17,085 bases of DNA from Anaerolineales bacterium (GTDB lineage: Bacteria > Chloroflexota > Anaerolineae > 4572-78 > NAK82): positions 1 through 17,085 of the forward strand of contig JAHELX010000057.1 of NCBI GenBank assembly GCA_024643945.1, given 5' to 3'. Both the position numbers and the translations under genes were made by a program. Of this stretch, positions 1-7,683 are shown piece after piece. Under the pieces are notes generated by a model. That model had not been told where the DNA came from. It worked only from the letters and a program-made list of their open reading frames with translations, and did no database searches. How positions within the stretch are numbered: position 1 is the stretch's first letter; the number at the start of each line of letters is the position of its first letter.

Positions 1-21
1 CATAATGACCGTCCAATCACC

Positions 22-300
22 TCAGTAGGTACCGCAGGTAGTATCGTCGATCTTGGCTTGCGTCGCGTCGGGCGCTTCACCGCCCGCGGTGACAGACTCA
101 TCGACTTGTGCCTCCGCTGGCGGGGGATCCACCACTGAAGCAATATCCTCGACTTGCGCCTGAGATTTCTCCGTCGTCAGCGAAGTGCCGGCCAATGCCT
201 GATCTGCGGCTGAGGTTGGCAGCTTAACGAATAGGACAGCCAGCCCAATTAATAAGAGGGGAAGCAACCACCTGGTTTTAACTACAATTCTCATCATCAT
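22..300 (-). CDS. Small secreted or membrane-anchored acidic protein, function unknown
   Basis: Unrecognised protein of about 92 aa. It starts with a Met-rich, positively charged N-terminus (MMMRIVVKTRW), followed by a hydrophobic stretch (LLPLLLIGLAVLFV) and a plausible signal-peptidase site near PTSAA. The rest is acidic, low in complexity and rich in Ala, Thr, Val, Asp and Glu. It ends in TTCGTY, which contains the only Cys. An in-frame ATG lies upstream at 321, but AGGA sits about 5 nt before the ATG at 300, so I prefer that start; the next two codons are also ATG. The intrinsic terminator upstream of it suggests separate transcription from the ribbon-helix-helix gene. Just after the stop there is GAGGTGA and then an ATG at the window edge (positions 3 to 1 on the minus strand), so a downstream partner gene may begin there. 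A structural or adhesive secreted protein is possible, as is a precursor peptide. No function is assigned. Confidence 0.5.
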   Translation of the reverse strand: MMMRIVVKTRWLLPLLLIGLAVLFVKLPTSAADQALAGTSLTTEKSQAQVEDIASVVDPPPAEAQVDESVTAGGEAPDATQAKIDDTTCGTY

Positions 301-330
301 ACTTTTCCTATCCCCCATCATACCCTGGAT

Positions 331-360
331 CTATTAAGAAATCATTACAAAATATGACAA
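331..360 (-). promoter_or_regulatory. Weak candidate promoter for the small secreted protein gene
   Basis: Read on the minus strand, TTGTCA (355-360) matches the -35 consensus at 5 of 6 bases. It is followed after 18 nt by TAATAG (331-336), a poor -10 element. It overlaps the T-rich tail of the preceding terminator. Only the -35 is convincing. Confidence 0.25.
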
Positions 361-383
361 AGCCGCCTGATGACCGGCGGCTT
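346..383 (-). terminator. Intrinsic terminator after the ribbon-helix-helix gene
   Basis: On the minus strand an 8-bp perfect stem (AAGCCGCC / GGCGGCTT, arms at 376-383 and 360-367) closes an 8-nt loop. It is followed directly by a T-rich tract (TTGTCATATTTTG). It lies 27 nt beyond the stop codon of the 410-808 gene and should end that transcript. Confidence 0.75.
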
Positions 384-409
384 CCAGCCGAGCTTTAATT
401 TCAGGGGTA

Positions 410-808
410 TCAGTCACCGCGCGACAACTCCCTGATAGCATCCTCAACCTGAACTCTGGTCAGAGGGCTGCCTTCCAATGCCTCAGAATGATAAACTAGA
501 TCCAGACGAAGATTGGCCAGGCGGGCATCCATGCCCTGGTCTAGTTTCAGCGTATAGTCAGCAGCTTGCTCACGAACAAGCTGCCCCCCAGGCAGATCAG
601 GCTGACGCCTACGCTCTATTGCCTGGGAAGCACGCCACATCGCTTGCTTACGGGCAAGACGAGTATAGCGGTCCTTAGCAGTCTCTGAGCGCAGGAATGC
701 TTCCATAGCCTCCAGTACCAGGTCACTCACCGAAATGTGACGCTTTTCTGCCTCGTCGCGTAACTGTTCGTACTGGCTCTCCGATAAAACTAATTGCAAA
801 GTTCGCAC
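410..808 (-). CDS. Ribbon-helix-helix protein with a C-terminal Fic-inhibitory-helix-like segment (possible orphan antitoxin)
   Basis: 132 aa. Residues 1-42 read as a CopG/Arc-type ribbon-helix-helix DNA-binding domain: a short strand (TLQLVLSES), then helix-turn-helix (YEQLRDEAEKRHISVSDLV). A basic helical linker follows (45-70). Residues 92-127 resemble the N-terminal helical segment of class II Fic proteins: a helix rich in Arg and Leu, YHSEALEGSPLT, then an acidic helix. SEALEG at 108-113 fits the Fic inhibitory motif (S/T)xxxE(G/N). No Fic catalytic motif (HPFxxGNG) follows; the protein stops 19 residues after the motif. The start is GTG with GGAG about 10 nt upstream. A good promoter lies upstream, a terminator downstream. 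It could be a DNA-binding class-I-like Fic antitoxin whose toxin has been lost or lies elsewhere, a truncated Fic fusion, or simply a CopG-family regulator. The domain reading is by eye and the function is inferred. Confidence 0.7.
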   Translation of the reverse strand: MRTLQLVLSESQYEQLRDEAEKRHISVSDLVLEAMEAFLRSETAKDRYTRLARKQAMWRASQAIERRRQPDLPGGQLVREQAADYTLKLDQGMDARLANLRLDLVYHSEALEGSPLTRVQVEDAIRELSRGD

Positions 809-851
809 GACAGATTTCTCCGCCAGTTAATAGTATCACCCACCCAACGCA

Positions 852-890
852 TTACAGTAAATTATAGCATGCGATTGTGAAAGAACGCAA
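852..890 (-). promoter_or_regulatory. Promoter with possible operator for the ribbon-helix-helix gene
   Basis: On the minus strand: TTGCGT (885-890), 18-nt spacer, then TATAAT (861-866) preceded by TGC, giving an extended -10. Transcription should start near 854, some 46 nt before the GTG. A small palindrome, TTACTGTAA (852-860), sits exactly at the start site, a natural place for an autoregulating ribbon-helix-helix protein to bind. The palindrome is short and may be chance. Confidence 0.6.
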
Positions 891-894
891 GCGC

Positions 895-2163
895 TTATTG
901 CTTCTGATACGGTTGGCCGTCGGCAGCGGGCGGCGTAGTGCGGCCGATGACGCCGGCCACGGCGATCATGGTCAGGATGAAGGGTAACATGCCGATGAAT
1001 TGGTAGGGCACCCCGACTTCGAGAATTTGGAACTTAAAATTCAGGGCATCAGCAAAGCCGAAGAGAAGCGCGCCCAGCGCGCCGCCGAGGGGGTTCCAGT
1101 TGCCGAAGATCATCGCCGCCAGCGCGATGAAGCCGCGCCCGTTGGTCATCAGGTCGTCGAAGTGGCCCACCGTCTCCAGCGAAAACCAGGCGCCCCCCAA
1201 TCCGGCGATGCAGCCGGCCAGGATGACGTTGACGTAGCGCACTTTGAAGACGTTGATCCCCAGCGTGTCGGCGGCGCGAGGATGCTCGCCCACGGCGCGG
1301 GTACGCAGTCCCCACGGCGTGCGGAAGAGCACAAACCACACCACCGGCACCAGGATGATAGCCGCGTAGACCATCGGCTGATACTGGAAGAGAATCGTCC
1401 CCAGGATGGGAATGTCCCATAGGGGTGTCTTCTGGAAGACGTAAGGGAACAAGCCGGGGGCGCCAAACGGATTCTTGAGCAGAAAGGCAGCCCGGATGTA
1501 GCCGCTCACACCCACGGCCAGGATGTTGATAACGGTGCCGCTGATGATCTGATCCACCATAAAACGGATGGAGAGGACGGCGTGCAACGCGGCCATCAGA
1601 CCTCCGCCGAGGATAGCGACCAACAATCCGATCCACATGTTTTGGGTGTATAGCGACGCCATGTACCCCACCGCAGCCGCGGTGAGCATCATGCCCTCGA
1701 TGGCGATGTTGATGACAGCCGCGCGTTCGCACATCACGCCGGCCAGCATGCCCAACGCGATGGGAGTGGACAGACGCATGCTGTCCTTGATCATACCCAC
1801 CAGGTCAATGCTCTTGTCGGCGGCGGCGGCGACGAGAGCGGCCAGCACAATTAGCCCGAAGCTGGCGCCCAGGAGCGCATTCACCGCCCGCTCACTGGGC
1901 GAGCGCAGCAGCGAATAGGTGCCGGCCAGCCCCAACAAGATACCAATGACGATCAGGCTGGCCTGGGTAGGCAAAGAGATGCGCACCGGCGGCGGCTTGC
2001 CGATAATCCCCAAACCTAATTTCGAGATGATATCGGGATCAGCCCGCGTAATGGCTCCTACCAGGATGATCAACGCCACGAGCAGATAGAAAACGCCAAA
2101 GCCGCGCGCGCGGGTCCAAAATCGTGTGGTCCTTACCATTGACGCAGCAGTTGCTACACTCAT
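895..2163 (-). CDS. BMP-type (nucleoside-like) ABC transporter permease, NupQ/YufQ-like
   Basis: 422-aa inner-membrane permease of the BPD_transp_2 family, which moves substrates such as nucleosides in BMP-type ABC importers. Diagnostic motifs are CERAAVINIAIEGMMLTAA near residues 145-163 and the coupling-loop motif GLRTRAVGEHPRAADTLGI near residues 288-306. It has many hydrophobic segments throughout. The family is usually a little over 300 aa; here about 100 extra N-terminal residues add three more hydrophobic segments before the conserved core. The ATG is preceded by GGGGGAGG located inside the end of the upstream fused permease gene, with only 3 nt between the genes, so the two are translationally linked. 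It should form a heterodimer with the 2167-4308 permease and be driven by the 4295-5827 ATPase. It is the last gene of the transporter operon. Substrate is unproven. Confidence 0.9.
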   Translation of the reverse strand: MSVATAASMVRTTRFWTRARGFGVFYLLVALIILVGAITRADPDIISKLGLGIIGKPPPVRISLPTQASLIVIGILLGLAGTYSLLRSPSERAVNALLGASFGLIVLAALVAAAADKSIDLVGMIKDSMRLSTPIALGMLAGVMCERAAVINIAIEGMMLTAAAVGYMASLYTQNMWIGLLVAILGGGLMAALHAVLSIRFMVDQIISGTVINILAVGVSGYIRAAFLLKNPFGAPGLFPYVFQKTPLWDIPILGTILFQYQPMVYAAIILVPVVWFVLFRTPWGLRTRAVGEHPRAADTLGINVFKVRYVNVILAGCIAGLGGAWFSLETVGHFDDLMTNGRGFIALAAMIFGNWNPLGGALGALLFGFADALNFKFQILEVGVPYQFIGMLPFILTMIAVAGVIGRTTPPAADGQPYQKQ

Positions 2164-2166
2164 CGT

Positions 2167-4308
2167 CTACCTCCCCCAGCCCCGGGTGAAGACCACCATT
2201 GCCTCACGTCGTGCTCGCATACGATATAGCCAGCGGATGATCTCGTCGGCGGCGATGAACATAATGACCAAGGCCTGGATGATGTTAACCAGGTCAATCG
2301 AGATACCCTGCGCCCGCACCTGCATCAAGCCTGCGCCGTTGCGCAGTGCGCCCCACAAAAAGGCGGCTGGGAAGATACCAAAGGGATGGCTTTTTGCCAG
2401 AAGGGCCACTGCGATACTGTCGAAGCCAAAGCCGGTGGAAAAGGCCGCCTTGAGCGCGTACTCGCTGGGCCGCCCCAGCACGATCCCGATGCCGGCCAGC
2501 CCGGCCAGCGCACCGGAGAGCCCCATCGCCAACACAAAGTTGCGACTGACGCTCATCCCGGCATATCGAGCGACACTGGGATTGGCCCCCACGGTGCGGA
2601 TTTCAAAGCCCCAGGTAGTCTTGAACAAGAACCACCAGACAAATACAATCGCCGCCAGCGCCACCAGAAACCCGGCGTGGAGCTCGTATTGCGGCAAAAT
2701 GAGCGGATAGCGGGCCGTCGGGCTCACGAAAGGCGTGCGATCCAATGATGCCGTGGGGTCCTTGAGGGGATTTTTCACCAGGTAGTCCACCGTTTTGACG
2801 GCGATGTAGTTCATCATAATGGTGTTGATGACTTCGTGCGCGCCGGTCTTCGCTTTGAGCAGGCCTGGGATCGCCCCCCAAATCGCCCCACCCAGCATGC
2901 CGGCAACGATGGCCAGCGGCAGGTGGATGTAAATCGGCAAACCGGTGACACCGAAGCCAATCACCGTGGCGAGCAATGCTCCCATATAGAGCTGCCCTTC
3001 GGCGCCGATGTTGAACAGGCCACACTGAAAGCCGAGCGCCACCGCCAGTCCGGCCAGGATGTAGGGGGTGCTATAGGTGAGGCTGGTAGCCAGAGCCTTG
3101 GGCGATCCGATTGCACCTTCAAACAGGCCGCCGTAAGCTGCCAGCACGAACCTGTTCGCCTGGGGGATCACCTGACGCCACGTCTCACCGGCCGCCCTGA
3201 GGTCCGAAGCGTGCGTAACCCAAATGATGATAGCCCCAATCAACACTGCGGTGAAGACGGCCAACACCAGCACCGCCAATTCGGTCCATCGCCAGGCCCG
3301 GATCCGATCCCAAAGCGTCTCGGCGATGTCCTCACCAGTCGGGCCAACACCGGTGGTGATGGTGCCGCTGCGCAGTCCGGCGGCTATCTCATCGATGCGG
3401 CCTTTGGCCTCTTCCGGGATGGCGCTCTCGGCGGCGTGATATGGGGCCAGATCAACACCCTCATTGCCAGCGTCGAAGATGGCCGTCTCACCTACGAACT
3501 TACCTTCTCCCGCGCGCCGGATGGCCACGTAAACCGCGTTGTCCACGCGTTTGATAGCGCTGGACAGCAGCCGGTCGGCGCCTGGCGCGCGGCCGTTTTC
3601 AAAGGTGGTGACCCACTCATCCTGATCCACGCCGATGGCCCAGACCCCCTGTTCAGCCGCCTCCCGGATGCCCCCGCTACCCGTTTGCCCCCCGGCGCCG
3701 AAGATGACATCAGCCCCTTGCTCAATAAAGGACTGGGCCACCACCCGGCCCTTCCCCGGATCGGTGAAAGATTCAATGTACTCGCCCAGCACCTCCACTT
3801 TGGGGTTAACATGCCTGGCGCCGTTGGTGAAGCCCTTGCGGAACTTGATGACGGGCGGGATCTGGTCGCCAGCGACCACCCCCAGCACGTTGCTCTGGGT
3901 CACGTAACCTGCCAGAGCGCCTGCCAGGAACCCGGCCTGGTCTTCGGCGAAGAGCAAGCCCATTACATTGGGCAAGACCGGATAGGGCGCAAAGTCTATG
4001 GTGACAAAGTTGGTGTGGGGATAGTCTTTGGCCACCCGCTCTGTCGCCTCCCCCAGTATCTGGCCGACGGTGACGATCACCTGATAGCCACCCTCGGCCA
4101 GCATCAGGATATTGCCTTCTCCATCCTCGGGGCGAGCTGTCTCGATGTAAGTTGTCTCCAAACCAAACTCTTCGGCCGCGCGCTGCATACCCTCGTAGGC
4201 GTATTGATTGAAAGTGCCGTCGTCAATCTTTCCTATATCGGTGACCAGGCCAACCCGCACTCGAGTGACATCATTATTTCGTGTTAGGATGGTATTATGC
4301 GATGACAC
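2167..4308 (-). CDS. Fusion: BMP-type ligand-binding domain (no signal peptide) + NupP/YufP-like ABC permease
   Basis: About 713 aa. Residues 17-325 form a complete BMP/PnrA-like ligand-binding domain (VGLVTDIGKIDDGTFNQYAY at the start; DVIFGAGGQTGSGG and WAIGVDQDE later). The first membrane helix comes at 342-363. Residues 400-713 are a BPD_transp_2 permease with the family motifs GLFNIGAEGQLYMGA, TGAHEVINTIMMNYIA and GFEIRTVGANPSVARYAG. Normally these are two proteins, with the binding protein exported as a lipoprotein. Here there is no signal peptide or lipobox, so the BMP domain should remain in the cytoplasm unless it is exported in some unusual way. Start choice: GTG at 4308 has GGAGGAGGAAGG just before it, whereas a longer in-frame GTG at 4329 lacks one. 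The start overlaps the end of the ATPase gene by 14 nt, and the next gene follows after 3 nt. Domain calls are firm; topology and role are inferred. Confidence 0.9.
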   Translation of the reverse strand: MSSHNTILTRNNDVTRVRVGLVTDIGKIDDGTFNQYAYEGMQRAAEEFGLETTYIETARPEDGEGNILMLAEGGYQVIVTVGQILGEATERVAKDYPHTNFVTIDFAPYPVLPNVMGLLFAEDQAGFLAGALAGYVTQSNVLGVVAGDQIPPVIKFRKGFTNGARHVNPKVEVLGEYIESFTDPGKGRVVAQSFIEQGADVIFGAGGQTGSGGIREAAEQGVWAIGVDQDEWVTTFENGRAPGADRLLSSAIKRVDNAVYVAIRRAGEGKFVGETAIFDAGNEGVDLAPYHAAESAIPEEAKGRIDEIAAGLRSGTITTGVGPTGEDIAETLWDRIRAWRWTELAVLVLAVFTAVLIGAIIIWVTHASDLRAAGETWRQVIPQANRFVLAAYGGLFEGAIGSPKALATSLTYSTPYILAGLAVALGFQCGLFNIGAEGQLYMGALLATVIGFGVTGLPIYIHLPLAIVAGMLGGAIWGAIPGLLKAKTGAHEVINTIMMNYIAVKTVDYLVKNPLKDPTASLDRTPFVSPTARYPLILPQYELHAGFLVALAAIVFVWWFLFKTTWGFEIRTVGANPSVARYAGMSVSRNFVLAMGLSGALAGLAGIGIVLGRPSEYALKAAFSTGFGFDSIAVALLAKSHPFGIFPAAFLWGALRNGAGLMQVRAQGISIDLVNIIQALVIMFIAADEIIRWLYRMRARREAMVVFTRGWGR

Positions 4309-5827
4309 GGCCTTCCTCCTCCACGACACCAGCCATCAACAGGCCAATTTTCTCACGGCTGGCCCGCTCGGCATCTAATGTGGCGATGATTTGTCCCTTG
4401 TACATCACAGCGATGCGGTCGGACAGCGACATAATCTCATCTAACTCGGCCGACACCAGCAAGACAGCCACCCCATCATCGCGGGCGGCCACCAGCCGGC
4501 TGTGAATAAATTCAATGGAGCCCACGTCCAGGCCTCGAGTCGGCTGAGCCGCAATCAGCAATTTGATAGGCCGCGAGAATTCGCGCGCCACTACCAGCTT
4601 TTGCTGGTTGCCCCCCGAAAGACTGCTGCCCGACGTGTAGACGCTGGGGGTGCGGATATCAAACTCGTGGACCAGGCGTAACGCATTGTCTTCAACCGCC
4701 CGGTTATCCATCACAACCCCATGCGCGAAAGGAGGCTTGTAATATGTGTTTAAGATCAGGTTGTCGGCGATGGGATAGCCAGACACCATGCCATATTCGT
4801 GCCGGTTCTCCGGTATATGAGCCACGCCTTGCTGGGCGACTTTGCGCGGCGAGGCATCGGTTACATCTACATCCCCGATGAGGACGCGGCCGTCCAGGCA
4901 AGAGCGCAGCCCGGTCAATACCTCTACCAACTCCGTTTGACCGTTGCCCTGCACGCCGGCGATGCCCAGAACCTCGCCGGCCTGCACCTCAAAGGACGCA
5001 CCATCCACAACCAGTGCCCCCCGGTCATCAAGTGCCTTTAAATTTTCCACCCGCAGCACGACTGGGCCGGGCTGAGCCGGCTTTTTATCCACCCAGAGCA
5101 TCACTTCCCGCCCCACCATCATCTCGGCCAGCGATTCTCTTGTTGCCTCAGCCGGGGTGGTGGTGCCGACCACGTGCCCGTTACGCAACACGGTGATCCG
5201 GTCGGCCACAGCAAACACCTCACGCAATTTGTGGGTGATGAAGATGATACTTTTACCCTGCGCAACCAGGGAGCGCATAATCACGAAAAGCTCTTCTGCC
5301 TCCTGCGGCGTGAGTACGGCCGTCGGCTCGTCGAGGATGAGGATGTCGGCCTCACGGTAGAGGGCTTTGACGATCTCCACCCGCTGTTGGGTGCCGACCG
5401 GCAAGTCCTTGACGTATGCGTGCGGGTCAATTTCCAGGCCGTATTGCCGTGACAGATCGTGAATGCGTCGGACGGCCGTCTTTTGATCGAGCACAAAGCA
5501 ATTCCTCACGATCTCTATGCCGAGAATGATGTTCTCGGCCACCGTCATCACCGGGACCAGCATAAAGTGCTGGTGAACCATGCCGATCCCCAGCCGGATA
5601 GCGTCGGTCGGCTCATTAATCTCCGCTTCCTGGCCGCCCAGGAAGATTTGTCCCTCGTCCTGGCTGTAGAGGCCGTATAGGATGTTCATCAGGGTAGTTT
5701 TGCCGGCCCCGTTTTCCCCCAGCAAGGCGTGGATTTCGCCCTTTTCAAGTTGGAAGTTGATGTGATCGTTAGCCAGGACGCCCGGGAACCGTTTGGTGAT
5801 GCCGCGCATTTCCAGAGCTAGGCTCAT
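4295..5827 (-). CDS. BMP-type ABC transporter ATPase with two nucleotide-binding domains, NupO/YufO-like
   Basis: 510-aa cytoplasmic ATPase with tandem ABC domains, the usual architecture and length for sugar- and nucleoside-type importers of this class. Domain 1: Walker A GENGAGKT (38-45), signature variant LPVGTQQRVEI, Walker B LILDEPTAVLTP and H-loop ITHKL. Domain 2 (second half): degenerate Walker A GVQGNGQTEL, canonical signature LSGGNQQKL, and Walker B LLIAAQPTRGLD, where Gln stands in place of the catalytic Glu. That pattern of one canonical and one degenerate site is common in this family. GGAGG lies about 10 nt before the ATG. It is 18 nt downstream of the PhnE-like permease gene and overlaps the fused permease gene. 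It should power the 2167-4308 / 895-2163 permease pair. Confidence 0.93.
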   Translation of the reverse strand: MSLALEMRGITKRFPGVLANDHINFQLEKGEIHALLGENGAGKTTLMNILYGLYSQDEGQIFLGGQEAEINEPTDAIRLGIGMVHQHFMLVPVMTVAENIILGIEIVRNCFVLDQKTAVRRIHDLSRQYGLEIDPHAYVKDLPVGTQQRVEIVKALYREADILILDEPTAVLTPQEAEELFVIMRSLVAQGKSIIFITHKLREVFAVADRITVLRNGHVVGTTTPAEATRESLAEMMVGREVMLWVDKKPAQPGPVVLRVENLKALDDRGALVVDGASFEVQAGEVLGIAGVQGNGQTELVEVLTGLRSCLDGRVLIGDVDVTDASPRKVAQQGVAHIPENRHEYGMVSGYPIADNLILNTYYKPPFAHGVVMDNRAVEDNALRLVHEFDIRTPSVYTSGSSLSGGNQQKLVVAREFSRPIKLLIAAQPTRGLDVGSIEFIHSRLVAARDDGVAVLLVSAELDEIMSLSDRIAVMYKGQIIATLDAERASREKIGLLMAGVVEEEGRVIA

Positions 5828-5845
5828 ATAAGTACGCCTCCTGTG

Positions 5846-7678
5846 TCAAATAATCCTTTCTCTCACCCTGGCGCTGGCGTAGTCGAGGGTGGCGACGACA
5901 ATGGCAATGGCGATCATTTGCACACTGGCATCGCGATACTTCAACAGGTTCAGGTTTTGCTGCACCAGGAACCCAATGCCTCCCCCGCCGCCGAAGCCGA
6001 TGATGGTGGACATACGCACGTTGATGTCCCAGCGATAAATGGTAAAAGCGATATAGGGTGGTACGATCTGGGGGATGACAGCATACACAATGGTCTGCAA
6101 ACGGTTGGCGCCCGTACCTGTTATCGCTTCAATAGGGCCCTGCAAGATATTCTCTACCTGCTCCGAGTAGAGCTTGCCCAAACCGGCGATGGTGTGCAAA
6201 GACAGCGCTATCACTCCGGCAAAGGGACCAATGCCCACCCACACCGCAAAGGCCACTACCATAATCAGCGGCTCGATGGATCGCAACGCGTTGAGGATAG
6301 TACGCATTATGTTGTAAACAATCATCCCGGTAGGCACGGGCCGTTCCACGTGAATGCTGAGACTAATCACCAGCATGATCGCCCCTGCCACAAGCGCCGG
6401 CAGTGAAACAAACCTGACAACATTCTCGATTTCATACAGCCAGGCGATACCGGCGAACAGGAGAGCTACCAGTAGCGCCCCGGTCAGGGTAGCCACAACC
6501 ACCGTGAATACTTTGGCCACGGCCGGTTTGGTCGCCCGCAAGAAGCGGCCGGAGAGCGAAGAGGCCAGGGAACTCAAGGCGAAAAGGCCAATCAGCGCCC
6601 CCAGAAACGGCAATATAATCACGATCAAATCGCCGATGATGAAGACAAAATTCCCCAGAAAACCAAAGGCACCCAGCTCTGCTTGCAGAAACAGCCCTAG
6701 CTTGATGCCCAGTGTCCCCAGCAGGCCCAGCCCCCAAACAGCCAGGAAGAGGGTCAGCAGGCCCAACCCACCTTGTCGCCAGGGGGCAAACCGCCCGTGA
6801 TACTCTCCCGAGAGCAGCCGGGTGAACAGCCATAAGATGCCGGCACTGGCTGCCAGCGAGATGACGCCGAGACTTGTATTTTGGGCTATGCCATCTGCCA
6901 CGCCATTAAGCCAGCCGAACAGCGATGAACCGAGCGCCCAGCCAAAGGGAGCCAGGAGCAGACTGGCCATCACACTGCCAAAAGGACTGATCACGTTGCT
7001 CATCAAGTTACGAGCAGCCAGAAAGCTAAGGGGAATGGCCAGGGCGGTGCCTAACGTGGTAGCGATGAGCGCGAGGAAAACAGTTTCGATGATTTTATCA
7101 AAGGTGTCGTTAAGGGTAGCGCTGGGTTGGGGGGCGCCCTGGCGAATTCTAACCACGGCCCGGACGAATTGCGGCTTGTCAGATGGGCGGTCATTTCTCA
7201 TCGTAGCCACATAGGTAAACCGCCCCTGGGAATTGACCTCGATGGGGTTATCGGCCAGGCGCAATTCCACTTGTTCGTGGATGCTGGGCGCTTCAGGGAT
7301 AAAAAAGAGATACACGATTTCGCCCGGTTTGAAGTTGTAGCCATCCACGGTTACTTTGCCCCCCAGTTCGACGCAATTGGGGGTCACTTCTATGTAACGG
7401 CCAGATTTGTCCACCGGCGGCAATTGAACTTGCTTGTTGCAGGGCATTATAACGGGCGCGTCTATTTCCAGCCGTTGTTCCGGGTATTCAAAGAGACGCG
7501 GCTGCGCCAAACCCCGAATGATATTGGTCAACTGGATCTGGCGTCGTTCTTCTTTCGGTTTTTCCAGGTCGACTTTAGTGACTTGAAAGCCATAGGCATA
7601 TATAATAAGGATGACCACTACGACCAAGAAAGTGCCAAGGGAATGCCAGATCGGTCTGGGGTTTTGTTTCTGGTCCAT
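5846..7678 (-). CDS. phnE: Enlarged PhnE-like phosphonate-type ABC permease with extracytoplasmic and extra membrane domains
   Basis: 610 aa, more than twice the roughly 270 aa usual for PhnE. Order: one N-terminal membrane helix (16-30); an extracytoplasmic region (about 35-188) with Cys80 and Cys102 and a strand-rich stretch, VELGGKVTVDGYNFKPGE, like IPT/TIG or Ig-like folds; the start of the PhnE core (188-226, ending IPLSFLAARNLM); an inserted hydrophobic block of about 225 residues (227-450) with roughly six membrane segments; then the rest of the PhnE core. The latter carries LRSIEPLIMVVAFAVWVGIGPFAGV and the ATPase-coupling EAA loop EAITGTGANRLQTIVYAVIPQ (517-537). It begins 5 nt after the PhnC-like ATPase gene and must pair with it. 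The core assignment is secure; the roles of the two added regions are unknown. The transported compound could be phosphonate, phosphite or another oxyanion-bearing molecule. Confidence 0.88.
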   Translation of the reverse strand: MDQKQNPRPIWHSLGTFLVVVVILIIYAYGFQVTKVDLEKPKEERRQIQLTNIIRGLAQPRLFEYPEQRLEIDAPVIMPCNKQVQLPPVDKSGRYIEVTPNCVELGGKVTVDGYNFKPGEIVYLFFIPEAPSIHEQVELRLADNPIEVNSQGRFTYVATMRNDRPSDKPQFVRAVVRIRQGAPQPSATLNDTFDKIIETVFLALIATTLGTALAIPLSFLAARNLMSNVISPFGSVMASLLLAPFGWALGSSLFGWLNGVADGIAQNTSLGVISLAASAGILWLFTRLLSGEYHGRFAPWRQGGLGLLTLFLAVWGLGLLGTLGIKLGLFLQAELGAFGFLGNFVFIIGDLIVIILPFLGALIGLFALSSLASSLSGRFLRATKPAVAKVFTVVVATLTGALLVALLFAGIAWLYEIENVVRFVSLPALVAGAIMLVISLSIHVERPVPTGMIVYNIMRTILNALRSIEPLIMVVAFAVWVGIGPFAGVIALSLHTIAGLGKLYSEQVENILQGPIEAITGTGANRLQTIVYAVIPQIVPPYIAFTIYRWDINVRMSTIIGFGGGGGIGFLVQQNLNLLKYRDASVQMIAIAIVVATLDYASARVRERII

Positions 7679-7683
7679 GAGTC

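Noticed and set aside
334..417. 27-codon minus-strand frame starting at a GTG that overlaps the stop of the ribbon-helix-helix gene
   Set aside because: The overlap looks like translational coupling, but the frame contains the intrinsic terminator, has no homology I recognise and is very short.
2836..4287. Long plus-strand reading frame opposite the BMP/permease fusion gene
   Set aside because: Antisense shadow of a GC-rich gene: no family motifs, and the minus strand carries unmistakable BMP and permease motifs.
4295..5827. Gln in place of Glu in the second Walker B of the double ATPase, as a possible defect
   Set aside because: One canonical and one degenerate ATP site is usual in BMP-type ATPases; not an anomaly.
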